The notes: generated by a model not told the origin, from the sequence alone. DNA of 64,000 bases from Halohasta litorea (GCF_024494645.1 NZ_JANHDJ010000002.1:186001-250000), one strand, 5' to 3'. Counted from the first letter of the stretch, positions 16,551 through 26,387 are shown. Numbers and translations: made by a program.

Positions 16551-19061
16551 TCACTCGCTCCGTGGGTCGTCGGTGGCCTCCTGGACACCGACCGCCGTCC
16601 GGTTCTCGGCGACATCGTGAACCCGGACGATATCGGCCCCCCGACCGGCCGCCAGCGCGGTCGCGGCGACGGTGGCCTCCAGTCTGTCGTCGGTTGGGTC
16701 GACGTGGTCGAACATCGATTTGTGGGAGTGGCCGATCAGGATCGGACAGCCAAGTGCCCGGAACTCATCGAGGCGGCCGAGGAGTTCGAAGCTCTCGGCG
16801 GCGGTTTTGCCGAAGCCGAGGCCGGGGTCGACGATGATGCGCTCGCGGGGAATCCCGGCCTTTTCGGCCAACAGCACCCGCTCGTTGAGCGATCGAATCA
16901 CGTCTTCGACCACGTCCTCGTAGTCCACATCCCGGTCGGGAACGACGGGGGTGTCGATCGAGTGCATGACGATCACCGGCACCTCGCGGTCGGCGGCCAA
17001 GAATCGCATCGCGGGGTCTTCGAGACCAGCCACGTCGTTGAGAATGTCCGCCCCGGCGTCGAGAGCGGCTTCAGCGACCGCCGCCTTTCGGGTGTCGACC
17101 GAAATCTGTACATCGAGGTCGGAGACGGCCTCGATCACCGGCACCACGCGGTCGATCTCCTCGTCGACGCCGACCGGATCGGCCCCCGGCCGGGTGCTTT
17201 CGCCGCCGATATCGATGATATCCGCCCCCTCCTCGACCAACGCTTTCGCGCCGTCGATGGCGGCCTCGCGGTCGAAGAAGTCCCCGCCGTCGTGGAAACT
17301 GTCGGGAGTGACATTGAGAATCCCCATGACGGCAGTTCTCTCGTCCCATGGATACTGGTGGGAGTCGGCTCCCCCGCCAGTATCGTTTATAAGCCCAACC
17401 TGCCTGCGGATCTCGTCGGCGATCCCCGAAAGGCCGAACGGCTGGCTGTCGAGGGTGGCGGTCAGTTGGCGGAACTGGGCGAGCGTTCCCATGAGGACGA
17501 CATCGTGGAGTTCGCCCGCCGCGGTGACGCCGGAAGTGCCACAGCTCCCGCCGAGGGATCGGAGTTCCCGGTCGAGGATCGTCGCCTGTCGGCCTTCGAC
17601 CTGCATCGAGACGACTCGGTGGACCGCCCGCTCGGACTCGGTGTCGGTCTCACAGTCGGTGACGTGAGCGTTCGACAGCACGTCGCGGGCCGTTTCGGTG
17701 TCGTCGACCTGCTTGGGAACGGCCCGCCGGGTCAGCGTTGTCCGAGCCTCGCCGACCGCGAACAGCGAGCCACAGACGAGCAGACAGTCCTCGGGGTCGG
17801 TGCGCTCGCGGGCTGTGTCGAAGGCCTCGTCGACCGACGAGCCCGCGGTCACGTCGTCCGCACCTGTCTTTTCGAACACGCGAGCCAACACGTCGGGGTC
17901 CTCGGCGCGGTGGTGGTCGGGCCGACAGGTGACCACGGAGTCGGGGACCGGCAGCGTCTCGGCCATCTCGACATAGCTCTTGTCGCCCATTGCGCCGAAG
18001 ACGAGATGGAGGTCGTCGTACTCGAACGTCGAGAGCGTCTCGGCCAGCGTCGCGGTCGCCTCGGGATTGTGCGCACCGTCCAGGACGACAAGCGGCTCCT
18101 CGCCCATGACCTCGAAGCGCCCCGGCCAGTGGGCGTTGCGGAGCCCGCGGCCGATGGTCTCGGCATCGAAGTCGACTGCGTCGGTGTCGTCGAACGAGCC
18201 GACGACCTGTCCGGCCAGCGTCGTGGCGATCCCCGCGTTGAGCGCCTGGTGTTCGCCGAGTAGGGGGAGCCTCACATCGAGTGTGTCCGCGTCGAGCGGA
18301 GCCCACGGGCCACGGTCGACCGCGGGGAGATCGATCCGGGCGCTGGCTTCGGTGTGGTTGACCCGCCCCTCGTAGCTCACTGTGCAGTCGGCGGCCTCAC
18401 CGTCTCCCGTCCCGACTGTCAGGAGGTCGCCTGCCTCGGCCCGGATGGCCTCGCGGGCCTCGCCGGTCGCGCCGGTGACCAGTGGCGTCTCACCCTCGGG
18501 GGTGACCTTGGCTTTCGTCGTGGCGATCTCCTGGATCGTGTCGCCGAGGACGTCGGTGTGTTCGAGGGTGACCGTCGTCACGCAGCTCGCCACTGGGTCG
18601 ACCACACTCGTCGCGTCGTACTCGCCACCGAGGCCGACCTCCAGAACCGCAACGTCGACGTCCTCGCGGTCGAAATACCAGACCCCCATCATCGTCACCA
18701 CCTCGAAGAACGTCAGCGGCTCGCCGTTGGCCGCGCGGTCGACCAGCCACGGTTTCGTGCGCTCGATGAACTCGGTGATCGCACTGGCGGTGATCGGCCG
18801 CCCGTCGACCTGGATACGTTCGTCCAGCGAGGAGAGATGCGGCGACGTGTAGAGGCCGACCGACAGACCGCTTTCTCTGAGGATCGATTCGACCATTTTT
18901 GCCGTACTGCCCTTGCCGTTCGAGCCAGCGATCTGGACGAACGGGAGGTCATCGCCGGGATCGCCGAGTGCCGCCCGGAGGGCCGCGGTCGACTCGGTGC
19001 CGGGGCGAACCGCAAAACGGCGGAGATCGAAGAGAAAGTCTGCCGCCTCGTGGTAGTCCAT
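16551..19061 (-). CDS. folCP: Bifunctional folylpolyglutamate synthase/dihydropteroate synthase
   Basis: This 836-aa fusion has a FolC part at about residues 1-450, with P-loop AGSNGKGSTAK, TSPHLSSLDERI and DGAHNPEA. A linker follows, then a FolP part at about 565-836 with MGILNVTPDSFHDGG, DIGGESTRPGADPVG, VDPGLGFGKT, LIGHSHKSMF and RVHDV. It condenses pterin with pABA and adds glutamate to folates. Such fusions are known in haloarchaea. In the DHPS loop normally read as S-R-K-S the second residue is H here. It heads the minus-strand operon, divergent from the channel gene. Confidence 0.95.
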   Translation of the reverse strand: MDYHEAADFLFDLRRFAVRPGTESTAALRAALGDPGDDLPFVQIAGSNGKGSTAKMVESILRESGLSVGLYTSPHLSSLDERIQVDGRPITASAITEFIERTKPWLVDRAANGEPLTFFEVVTMMGVWYFDREDVDVAVLEVGLGGEYDATSVVDPVASCVTTVTLEHTDVLGDTIQEIATTKAKVTPEGETPLVTGATGEAREAIRAEAGDLLTVGTGDGEAADCTVSYEGRVNHTEASARIDLPAVDRGPWAPLDADTLDVRLPLLGEHQALNAGIATTLAGQVVGSFDDTDAVDFDAETIGRGLRNAHWPGRFEVMGEEPLVVLDGAHNPEATATLAETLSTFEYDDLHLVFGAMGDKSYVEMAETLPVPDSVVTCRPDHHRAEDPDVLARVFEKTGADDVTAGSSVDEAFDTARERTDPEDCLLVCGSLFAVGEARTTLTRRAVPKQVDDTETARDVLSNAHVTDCETDTESERAVHRVVSMQVEGRQATILDRELRSLGGSCGTSGVTAAGELHDVVLMGTLAQFRQLTATLDSQPFGLSGIADEIRRQVGLINDTGGGADSHQYPWDERTAVMGILNVTPDSFHDGGDFFDREAAIDGAKALVEEGADIIDIGGESTRPGADPVGVDEEIDRVVPVIEAVSDLDVQISVDTRKAAVAEAALDAGADILNDVAGLEDPAMRFLAADREVPVIVMHSIDTPVVPDRDVDYEDVVEDVIRSLNERVLLAEKAGIPRERIIVDPGLGFGKTAAESFELLGRLDEFRALGCPILIGHSHKSMFDHVDPTDDRLEATVAATALAAGRGADIVRVHDVAENRTAVGVQEATDDPRSE

Positions 19062-19173
19062 ACACCGGTTTCCGACTGCCGCAGGTTATCTGCTTCGGTG
19101 CAGGGTGGCCGCCGGGGAGCCTGTGGCTCCGGTCTAGCCGAGAAACTAAGACCGGGCGACGAGAGGCACGTAT

Positions 19174-20811
19174 ATGCGGGCTCCAACGCGTCGCACCGGC
19201 TTTTATTTCCTCCTGGTGATCGTGACGACGCTGCTGTTCACGGTCGTTTATAATACCGGGATGGCCGTCTGGGAGGGTCGTCCACAGCCGCTGTATCGGT
19301 CGCTCGAAGTCGTGGTCCAGAGCTTTACGACGACGGGATACGGCGAGGACGCGGGGTGGTCGAGTCCCCAGATGAATTTCCTCGTGATTTTGATGCAGTT
19401 CGCCGGGATCGGGCTCATCCTGACCGCGGTCGACATCTTCGCCGTCCCGTGGCTCCGGGATACGCTCTCGCCGACGGTCCCCGAGGTCGCTCCCGAGATC
19501 ACCGGCCACGTCGTCGTCTGTGCCCACACCTCGCGGACGGAGACTTTTATAAGTGAGCTCGACGCCCGCGATCAGCCCTACGTGCTCGTCGAACCCGACA
19601 TCGAGACCGCCACCGAACTCCACGAGAGCGGCTACCGGGTTATCCACGGCGACCCGGAGTCGACAGACGTCCTGACTAACGCACAGATTGGCGAGGCGGT
19701 CGCGGTCGTCGCCGATGGGGGTGACGATACCAACGCGAGCATCGCGCTGTCGGCCCATGATGTCGCTCCCGAGGTTCGGGTCATTACGCTTGTTTCGGAT
19801 GCGTCACTCCGCCGCTACCATCTGGCGGCTGGCGTCGACGCGGTGTTGTCGCCCCGCCAGCTGCTCGGCGAGAGCCTCGCCGCACAGATCCCCACGACGG
19901 TCACCACCGAGATCGAGTCCGGTATCCCCATCGGCGACGATCTCGAACTGATCGAGCTCACGATCGACGACGAAAGCGAGTTCGACAGCCAGCGGTTCGA
20001 GGAGGCGCGGCTCCGCGAGCGGTTCGGCATCACCGTGATCGGGGCGTGGTTCGGCGGCGAGTTCGTGACGCCGGTCGGTCGGGACGACACACTCGTCCCC
20101 GGAACCCGGCTGTTGGTCACCGGCGAGCCGACACAGGTCGAGGAGCTTCAGGCGGCGACTGCTGCCACGGTCCGTGAGTTCACCACGCCGCGAGTAGTGT
20201 TAGCTGGCTATGGCGACTCGGGGGCGGCCGCGGCAGCTCCCTTGCGAGAGGCGGGCACCGAGGTGACCGTCCTGGATATCGAACCGAGCGGAGCGGTCGA
20301 CACTGTCGGCGACGCCCGGGAGCCCGAGGTGCTGGCGGCTGCGGGGATCGAGACCGCCGACGCGCTGGTGTTGACCGTTAGCGACGATACGACGGCGATC
20401 CTTGCGACGCTGATCGCCCGCGAGTTACACCCCGAACTCAAAATCCTCGTCCGGGCCAACGAGCGGGCCAGCGTCGACAAACTCTACCGGGCGGGCGCGG
20501 ACTACGTCCAGTCGCTGGCGGCTATCAGCGGCCGAATGCTGGCCGACACCGTCTTCGAGGACGAGGAGGTGTTGGCCTACAGCAAACAGGTCAGTGTCGT
20601 TCGACTCCCCGCTGGCGGGTTGGCTGGCACCACGCTCGCGGCCGAACGGCTCCGCACCGAGACCGGGAGCACAGTGATCGCGATCGAGCGTGACGGCGAG
20701 ACGATCACCGACTTCGACCCCCAGCGGTTCACGTTCACCGACGACGACGAGGTCATCATCGCCGGAACTGACGACGCTATCAGACGGTTCGAGGATCGGT
20801 ACAGTCGGTAG
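19174..20811 (+). CDS. Potassium channel with two TrkA-N (RCK) domains
   Basis: This 545-aa two-helix K+ channel has TM1 at about residues 9-32, a pore helix and selectivity filter TTTGYGED at about 54-61, and TM2 at about 70-92. The cytoplasmic part has one TrkA-N domain from about 107 (HVVVCAHTSRTE), a TrkA-C-like domain at about 250-330, and a second TrkA-N from about 335 (VVLAGYGDSGAAAAAPL). The MthK-like plan predicts ligand- or nucleotide-gated K+ flux. The ATG 19174 follows a TATA-like ACGTATATG. The next gene encodes a likely partner. Confidence 0.9.
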   Translation: MRAPTRRTGFYFLLVIVTTLLFTVVYNTGMAVWEGRPQPLYRSLEVVVQSFTTTGYGEDAGWSSPQMNFLVILMQFAGIGLILTAVDIFAVPWLRDTLSPTVPEVAPEITGHVVVCAHTSRTETFISELDARDQPYVLVEPDIETATELHESGYRVIHGDPESTDVLTNAQIGEAVAVVADGGDDTNASIALSAHDVAPEVRVITLVSDASLRRYHLAAGVDAVLSPRQLLGESLAAQIPTTVTTEIESGIPIGDDLELIELTIDDESEFDSQRFEEARLRERFGITVIGAWFGGEFVTPVGRDDTLVPGTRLLVTGEPTQVEELQAATAATVREFTTPRVVLAGYGDSGAAAAAPLREAGTEVTVLDIEPSGAVDTVGDAREPEVLAAAGIETADALVLTVSDDTTAILATLIARELHPELKILVRANERASVDKLYRAGADYVQSLAAISGRMLADTVFEDEEVLAYSKQVSVVRLPAGGLAGTTLAAERLRTETGSTVIAIERDGETITDFDPQRFTFTDDDEVIIAGTDDAIRRFEDRYSR

Positions 20812-20861
20812 CCGACCGAGAGCACTGAACGCTTTTGTAGCCGGACGGAGTCGTTCTCTGT

Positions 20862-22070
20862 ATGGACCTGCCAGCAGGTGAGACATCGTCGACGCCGGTC
20901 GAATACGAACCAGTGAGCGTCAAAGACCTGCTCGTCGAGATGAAAGACACCGCCGAGCTGTTGATCGATCTCGCCTACTCGGCAGTCCTCCACCGCAACG
21001 AGGAGCTCGCCGCCGAAGTGCTCCGGCTCGAACACACGATGGACGTCCTGGAGATCCGGGCCCAGATGAGCCTGCTGATGGCCGCCCGGAGCCCCTCGGA
21101 CGCCGAGGCACTGGCTCCCGTGTTGAGCATCGTCACCGCGACCGATCAGATCAGCGACGCGGCGGGCGATATCGCCAAGATCGTCCTCGAAGACATCGGC
21201 CTCCCCGAGGCGATGCGGGCGGCCCTTCCCGATGCCGTCGAGACGCTCGTCCGGGGGGTAATCGACGACCGGTCGGCGTACGCCGACCGGACGCTCGGCG
21301 AGATCGATCTCGAATCCGAAACCGGCGTGCGCGTGATCGCCCTCCGGCGGGGCGACGACTGGCTGCTCAACCCCGGCCCCACCACCGAGATTCACGGCGA
21401 AGACATCGCGTTTCTCCGCGGGCCCGAATCCGAGATAGGTGACGTCTACGAGACGCTCTCCGGGAGACCCTACGACCCACAGCTCCCGGATGCCGCCAGG
21501 ATCGAGGATCTCGAACGCGCGGTCGATACCATCCTCCACATGAAGAACCTCTCGGAGCTCGCAGTCGATCTCGCCTACAGCAGCGTGCTGTTCGATGACG
21601 CCGAACTCGCCGAAGAGGTCAGCAACCTCGAAGTCGAAGTCGACGCGCTGGAATCCAGATTCGAGGCGTGGGTGCTGCAGGCCGCCGCCGACGCTGCCGA
21701 CCCCGTGACGCTCCGCGGCCTCATCCATCTCGGCACCAGCACCGAAGTGATCAGCGACGCCGCCGTCGACATCAGCGAGGGCGTCCTCCGGGAGATCGAG
21801 GTCCACCCCGTGGTTCAGTTGGCCGTCCAGGAGAGCGACGAGATCATCACCCGACTCGCGGTCGCCGCCGGGAGCGATCTCGACGGCACCGCAGTCAGCG
21901 AGGGCGTGCCGGACGCCGACGTGACCATGTCGGTCATTGCGATCCGTCGACCCGGCGACGGCTGGATTCTGGTCGCCGATGCGGATGCCGAACTCCGGGG
22001 TGGTGACATCGTGATCGCCAAAGGCACCCGGACGGCCGCCGAGCAGTTCGACGGGTTAGCCGACGCCTAA
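20862..22070 (+). CDS. PhoU-like/TrkA-C double-repeat potassium regulatory protein
   Basis: This 402-aa soluble protein is built from an internal duplication. Two PhoU-like helical segments (KDTAELLIDLAYSAVLHRNE near 25 and KNLSELAVDLAYSSVLFDD near 225) are each followed by a TrkA-C-like domain (GVRVIALRRGDDW near 150 and VTMSVIAIRRPGDGW near 345). This family associates with K+ channels and transporters as a ligand-binding regulator. It lies 50 nt after the channel gene, so co-expression is likely. Confidence 0.87.
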   Translation: MDLPAGETSSTPVEYEPVSVKDLLVEMKDTAELLIDLAYSAVLHRNEELAAEVLRLEHTMDVLEIRAQMSLLMAARSPSDAEALAPVLSIVTATDQISDAAGDIAKIVLEDIGLPEAMRAALPDAVETLVRGVIDDRSAYADRTLGEIDLESETGVRVIALRRGDDWLLNPGPTTEIHGEDIAFLRGPESEIGDVYETLSGRPYDPQLPDAARIEDLERAVDTILHMKNLSELAVDLAYSSVLFDDAELAEEVSNLEVEVDALESRFEAWVLQAAADAADPVTLRGLIHLGTSTEVISDAAVDISEGVLREIEVHPVVQLAVQESDEIITRLAVAAGSDLDGTAVSEGVPDADVTMSVIAIRRPGDGWILVADADAELRGGDIVIAKGTRTAAEQFDGLADA

Positions 22071-22106
22071 CGAACCATTTATTGGAAGAGCGGTCCCGTT
22101 GTAACT

Positions 22107-23354
22107 ATGAACTACGAGCAGGTGCGGTCGGTCGACCCGGCGGTCGCAGACGCCCTCGAAGGCGAGGATTCCCGGCAGGAAGGGACGCTGGCGATGATCG
22201 CCAGCGAGAACCACGTCAGCAAAGCCGTGCTTGAGGCACAGGGAAGCGCGCTCACCAACAAGTATGCCGAGGGTTACCCCGGCAAGCGCTATTATGCGGG
22301 GTGTGAGTACGCCGACGACATCGAACAGCTCGCCATCGACCGCGCCAAGGAACTCTGGGGTGCCGAACACGTCAACGTCCAGCCCCACTCCGGCACCCAG
22401 GCCAACCAGTCGGTCTACTTTGCGACCCTCGAACCGGGCGACAAGATCCTCTCGCTGGACTTGACCCATGGCGGCCACCTGAGCCACGGCCACCCCGCCA
22501 ACTTCGTCGGCCAGTTCTACGAGGTCGAACAGTACGAGGTCGATCCCGAGACGGGCTACATCGACTACGAGGGCCTCGCCGAGATGGCCGACGAGTTCGA
22601 GCCCGACATGATCGTCTCGGGCTACTCCGCCTACCCGCGTGAGGTCGAGTGGGAGACGATCCAGGACGTCGCCGACGACGTCGGAGCCTACCACCTCGCC
22701 GACATCGCCCACATCACCGGCCTCGTCGCCGCGGGTGCCCACCGCTCGCCGGTCGGCGTCGCCGACTTCGTCACTGGCTCGACCCACAAAACGATCCGTG
22801 CGGGTCGTGGTGGGATCGTGATGACGAGCGAGGAACACGCCGACGACATCGACAACGCCGTCTTCCCCGGTGGCCAGGGCGGCCCGCTCATGCACAACAT
22901 CGCAGGCAAAGCCGTCGGCTTCGGCGAGGCCTTAGAGCCAGAGTTCGAGGAGTACGCCCAGCAGGTCGTCGACAACGCCGAGGTGCTTTCCGACACCTTC
23001 GCCGACCACGGCTTCGAGGTCGTCTCCGGCGGCACCGACACGCACCTCGTCCTCGTGGACCTCCGCGAATCGCACCCGGATCTGCCGGGCGGCGACGCCG
23101 AGGACGCGCTGGCCGAGGCTGGCATCGTGCTGAACGCGAACACGGTGCCGGGCGAGACGCGCTCGCCGTTCAACCCTAGTGGCATCCGCGCCGGAACCCC
23201 CGCGCTCACCACGCGCGGCTTCGACGAGGAGGCCATCGCCGAGGTCGGCGATCTGATCTACAAGGTCGTCGACAACCACGACGACGAGGCGGTCATTGCC
23301 GAGGTCAGCGAGCGCGTCGACGAACTCTGCGACGAGCATCCGCTGTACGAATAG
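22107..23354 (+). CDS. glyA: Serine hydroxymethyltransferase
   Basis: This 415-aa PLP enzyme interconverts serine and glycine while charging tetrahydrofolate with a C1 unit. Family marks are IASENHVSKAVLEAQGS near the N-terminus, the substrate region YPGKRYYAGC, and the PLP lysine in GSTHKTIRAGRGG (about 230-242). The C-terminal end has the standard fold. A TATA-like ATTTATTGG lies at 22077-22085. Together with folD and folCP it forms a local C1 metabolism cluster. Confidence 0.97.
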   Translation: MNYEQVRSVDPAVADALEGEDSRQEGTLAMIASENHVSKAVLEAQGSALTNKYAEGYPGKRYYAGCEYADDIEQLAIDRAKELWGAEHVNVQPHSGTQANQSVYFATLEPGDKILSLDLTHGGHLSHGHPANFVGQFYEVEQYEVDPETGYIDYEGLAEMADEFEPDMIVSGYSAYPREVEWETIQDVADDVGAYHLADIAHITGLVAAGAHRSPVGVADFVTGSTHKTIRAGRGGIVMTSEEHADDIDNAVFPGGQGGPLMHNIAGKAVGFGEALEPEFEEYAQQVVDNAEVLSDTFADHGFEVVSGGTDTHLVLVDLRESHPDLPGGDAEDALAEAGIVLNANTVPGETRSPFNPSGIRAGTPALTTRGFDEEAIAEVGDLIYKVVDNHDDEAVIAEVSERVDELCDEHPLYE

Positions 23355-23503
23355 CTCATAGAGCCCCAACCGTAGTTGTCGCTGTTTCGATTGTTTCCAC
23401 CGGTCGTCCGTTTTCGATCCGATGAGAGTCCAGCGTCGGTCCGACTCAGACACCTTCGGCAGATACATAATCGCTGTGGCTCTCATGTCGAGACAACGAA
23501 CTG

Positions 23504-23812
23504 ATGGAACACAGGAACTTCCACATCGTTGGCTACGGACTGGCACTGTGTGGGTGTCTCACAATCGGTATCAGTGTTGTCCTCTCTGAGAGTCCTGTGG
23601 GCTCCGAGGTAGCCCCCTTCGGTGTCATCATTCTTGGAGGGGCACTGGCCCTCGTCCTCGGGCTCAGGAACGTCCTCGCAAAGACGAGGGCAGAATACGA
23701 TCTGGAGCACTCGGTTGCCTACCGAGTCGCCAACTGGGGCGCTGCGATCATCGTCGTCAGTTCCGGGCTGCTGCTGTTTGCAGTCGGCACCGCCTCTCTC
23801 GTATTCGGGTGA
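23504..23812 (+). CDS. Small membrane protein, three predicted helices, unknown function
   Basis: This 102-aa protein has hydrophobic stretches at about residues 7-27, 37-54 and 74-99, and a polar loop with LAKTRAEYDLEHSVAYR. It lies between glyA and folD but has no motif linking it to folate metabolism. The 149 bp upstream hold no gene. It is probably a haloarchaeal-specific membrane protein. Confidence 0.7.
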   Translation: MEHRNFHIVGYGLALCGCLTIGISVVLSESPVGSEVAPFGVIILGGALALVLGLRNVLAKTRAEYDLEHSVAYRVANWGAAIIVVSSGLLLFAVGTASLVFG

Positions 23813-23927
23813 GTCCTCACCCCGATTTGCGACCAGTCGGGGCCCGCTGATTCCTCACGGACTCAGCCACCCCCAGGTCCAATTGGCTTCCGAATCCTTT
23901 TGCCGATTGCCCGCCGTCTATCGCCTA

Positions 23928-24821
23928 ATGACCGAGATTATCGACGGCAAGGCCGTCGCCAGCGACATCCGCGAGGAGATCACCGGCTGTGTCGAGAGCC
24001 TCGAAGCCGAGGGCGTGACTCCTGGACTCGCCACCGTCCTGATGAGCGACGACGCCGCCAGCGAGACCTACGTCTCGATGAAACAACGCGACTGCGAGGA
24101 GGTCGGAATTAATGGCATCCACGTCGAGATCGACCCAGAGGCCCCTGCCGAGGAACTGTTCGAGACGATCGACGATCTCAACAACGACCCCGAGGTCCAC
24201 GGTATTCTCGTCCAGTTGCCGGTCCCCGATCACGTCGACAAACGCGAGGTCATCCGTGCGATCGACCCCGCCAAGGACGTCGACGGCTTCCATCCCGAGA
24301 ACGTCGGCCGCCTCGTCGCTGGCGACGCCCGATTCAAACCCTGTACCCCCCACGGCGTCCAGAAGCTCCTGGAGTACTACGAGATCGAAACCGAGGGCGC
24401 GGACGCGGTGGTCGTCGGCCGGTCGGATATCGTCGGCAAACCGCTGGCGAACCTCCTCATTCAGAAGGCCCCGCAGGGCAACGCCACGACGACGGTCTGT
24501 CACTCCCGCACGGACGATCTCGCTGCGAAGACAGGCGACGCCGATATCGTCGTTGCCGCCGCGGGCGTCCCGGAGTTTATCGATGGGTCGATGCTCCAGG
24601 AGGGAGCGACGGTCATCGACGTGGGTGTCAACCGCGTGGATGCGGACACCGACAAAGGCTACGCGCTCGTGGGCGATGTCGACTACGAGAGTGCCGAGGA
24701 GGTCGCGGGTGCGATCACGCCGGTCCCCGGCGGTGTCGGTCCGATGACCCGTGCAATGCTCCTGTACAATACCGTCAAAGCCGCAGGCGAACAGGCTGGC
24801 GTCGACATCGAACTCCCCTAA
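23928..24821 (+). CDS. folD: Methylenetetrahydrofolate dehydrogenase/cyclohydrolase
   Basis: This 297-aa bifunctional enzyme converts 5,10-methylene-THF to 10-formyl-THF. Signatures are ETYVSMKQRDCEEVGI (catalytic lysine in YxxxK), GILVQLPVPDHVD, VVGRSDIVGKPLANLL (NADP site) and the C-terminal PVPGGVGPMTRAMLL. The frame is open upstream to 23622, but ATG 23928 gives the normal MTEIIDGKAVA start. It is functionally paired with glyA. Confidence 0.96.
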   Translation: MTEIIDGKAVASDIREEITGCVESLEAEGVTPGLATVLMSDDAASETYVSMKQRDCEEVGINGIHVEIDPEAPAEELFETIDDLNNDPEVHGILVQLPVPDHVDKREVIRAIDPAKDVDGFHPENVGRLVAGDARFKPCTPHGVQKLLEYYEIETEGADAVVVGRSDIVGKPLANLLIQKAPQGNATTTVCHSRTDDLAAKTGDADIVVAAAGVPEFIDGSMLQEGATVIDVGVNRVDADTDKGYALVGDVDYESAEEVAGAITPVPGGVGPMTRAMLLYNTVKAAGEQAGVDIELP

Positions 24822-24833
24822 GAACAGTCGGCC

Positions 24834-25064
24834 TCAGTGCCGAAACAGATAGAGTGCGTCCTCTTGGTTCAACAGACAGAAACGCGCGCCGTCGTTTTCG
24901 GGGAACGTCGTTCCGCGTTTTTTCGTGAGGAACAGCCGGTCGAATACGTCGCTACAGACCGGACACGGGACGTCCTTCCGGTTGTCGTAGAGCCCCGTTT
25001 TGCCCGTGTCTTTCAGCTGTTTCATCTCGTGTCTGTGGTCGTGAACGTCGAACGGCTCGGGCAT
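24834..25064 (-). CDS. Small zinc-knuckle protein (76 aa)
   Basis: This 76-aa protein has a single C34-P-V-C37 knuckle preceded by a His-rich N-terminus (DVHDHRHEMK) and a later Cys in ARFCLLNQEDALYLFRH. I associate this pattern with the haloarchaeal group sometimes labelled flagella cluster protein, but that label rests on recollection. It converges on folD with a 12-nt gap. Function is unknown; zinc binding by Cys and His residues is likely. Confidence 0.75.
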   Translation of the reverse strand: MPEPFDVHDHRHEMKQLKDTGKTGLYDNRKDVPCPVCSDVFDRLFLTKKRGTTFPENDGARFCLLNQEDALYLFRH

Positions 25065-25125
25065 ACCGCACCGAACACAGCCGACCGATTTGGTGTTTTC
25101 GACGCCGGGGGTCGTCGCTGTCGGC

Positions 25126-25836
25126 TCAGCCCAGTCGCTTCAGTCGGTCACGGGCCGACGGCAGCGCGTCGTCGTCGCCGCGGAGGTGGTCGCCGATTTC
25201 GCGGGTCGCCGCGACCAGTTGATCGGCGGTGTCGGCCGGGATCTCCCCCTGGAGGGCCTCAGCACGTTTGAGTTGGTCTCGGAGTGTGCCGAGGGTTTTG
25301 GCGGCTTCGGGGTCGGGATGGTCTTCAAGCCACGTCCGCAGATCCCGGCGGTAGGCCGCGACCGCGTCGGCGACTGCCAACCCTCTGGCGGCCGAAAGCG
25401 AGTCGGGGAGGTCGGTCTCCGGCGGCCACTCGCCGGATTCCGCCCCGCCCAGCAGTTCGAGGACGTACAGCTCCTCGGCCTCGCTCGGTCCGTGGCTTCG
25501 GGCGGCGAGATCCGCGGCGTGGAGCAGCTCTCTGGCGGCGAGATACCGGTTGTCGAGCGGCTGCAGCTCGCCGCCGTTTATAAATCCGCGCTTGCGGGTG
25601 TAGGTTCGGAGTCGCTCTTTGAGGTCGTCGACGACGTGGTCGAGCGGCTCGGTCGCCAGCGTTCGCCGTACCGGCTCCAGATCGAGTTCGGCTGGCGAAT
25701 CCGTGTGAGTTCGTCGGGCCTCGTCGACGCCGACGCTTCGCATCGCCCCGCAGTTCGGGCAGGTGATGCTCCCAGTCTCGTAGTAGGACCACTGTGTCTC
25801 ACAGGACTGACACTCCCGTGTTCCCCGTATTTTCAT
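25126..25836 (-). CDS. Zinc-ribbon protein with helical C-terminal domain
   Basis: This 236-aa protein has an N-terminal zinc ribbon with C10-x2-C13 (ECQSCETQWSYY) and C26-x2-C29 (CPNCGAM). A long alpha-helical acidic region with no recognised catalytic motif follows (residues 60-236). The size and plan match an uncharacterised haloarchaeal TFIIB-ribbon-like family. The minus-strand TATA-like GCTTATAAATATG lies at about 25939-25951, roughly 100 nt upstream. Confidence 0.78.
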   Translation of the reverse strand: MKIRGTRECQSCETQWSYYETGSITCPNCGAMRSVGVDEARRTHTDSPAELDLEPVRRTLATEPLDHVVDDLKERLRTYTRKRGFINGGELQPLDNRYLAARELLHAADLAARSHGPSEAEELYVLELLGGAESGEWPPETDLPDSLSAARGLAVADAVAAYRRDLRTWLEDHPDPEAAKTLGTLRDQLKRAEALQGEIPADTADQLVAATREIGDHLRGDDDALPSARDRLKRLG

Positions 25837-26099
25837 AGGCTGGGTTGAGCCGGTAGCCCGAAAAACCGTTCGTCGTCAGCGGGTCAACACGACAGCCGAT
25901 GTGACAATCTGGTATCAACTGTGATATCTTCATGAACATATTTATAAGCATGTGGCAACGAATACAGGATGACGCTTCGCTTTGGAGGGCCGAAGCGTCA
26001 GCGGGGACCACAACGGAACGGATGCGCACAATTTGTGTCGCTTACGTTCCCCTTTTCAAACGACGCCAAACAAAGAGCGACGGCGCTGTGATCGGTCGG
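25837..26099. other. Intergenic region with a 10-bp perfect hairpin
   Basis: This 263-bp gap between two minus-strand genes contains a perfect inverted repeat, TGACGCTTCG (25970-25979) and CGAAGCGTCA (25991-26000), with an 11-nt loop. A TATA-like ATTTATAAGC lies about 28 bp before it on the plus strand. Short open frames here have no coding character. The repeat could end transcription or be part of a small RNA; the sequence does not decide. Confidence 0.45.
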
Positions 26100-26387
26100 C
26101 TACTCGATACTGAGCGACCCGCTTTTGCCTGCTGACGAGCCGTTTTCGTCCCACTCGATTTCGAGTTCGAGCGATTTCTCGGGGTTTCGACCACCCTTGT
26201 CCGTTTCGCGTTCGGCCTTGACCTCGAAGGTCGGTCGGTCCGGTACCTCGAGGGTCACGTTCTCGCTGCCAGCCGACAGCGTCACCGCCTCGCCAGCCGA
26301 GAGCTTGTCGGCGACCGCTCGCAGGTAGTCGGCGATCTCTTGGCGGGACTGTGTCGACTCCGATTTGAATAGTACTTCTTCGGGCAT
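26100..26387 (-). CDS. Amphi-Trp domain-containing protein
   Basis: This 95-aa protein follows the amphi-Trp domain plan: MPEEVLFKSESTQSRQEIAD, then LRAVADKLSAGEAVTLSAG, then alternating strands ending LELEIEWDENG. The domain is common in haloarchaea and is a short beta-rich module of unknown function, probably ligand- or membrane-surface-associated. A related domain is fused to DUF1508 in the gene at 59322-59927. Confidence 0.85.
   Translation of the reverse strand: MPEEVLFKSESTQSRQEIADYLRAVADKLSAGEAVTLSAGSENVTLEVPDRPTFEVKAERETDKGGRNPEKSLELEIEWDENGSSAGKSGSLSIE

Noticed and set aside
15822-18263. 813-codon open frame opposite folCP and rnp3
   Set aside because: It is an antisense shadow of GC-rich genes with clear FolC/FolP and Rpp30 motifs on the other strand, and has no domain of its own.
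25799-26029. 76-codon minus-strand frame upstream of the zinc-ribbon gene
   Set aside because: It overlaps the promoter TATA sequence and the hairpin, and its sequence is not acidic like local proteins.
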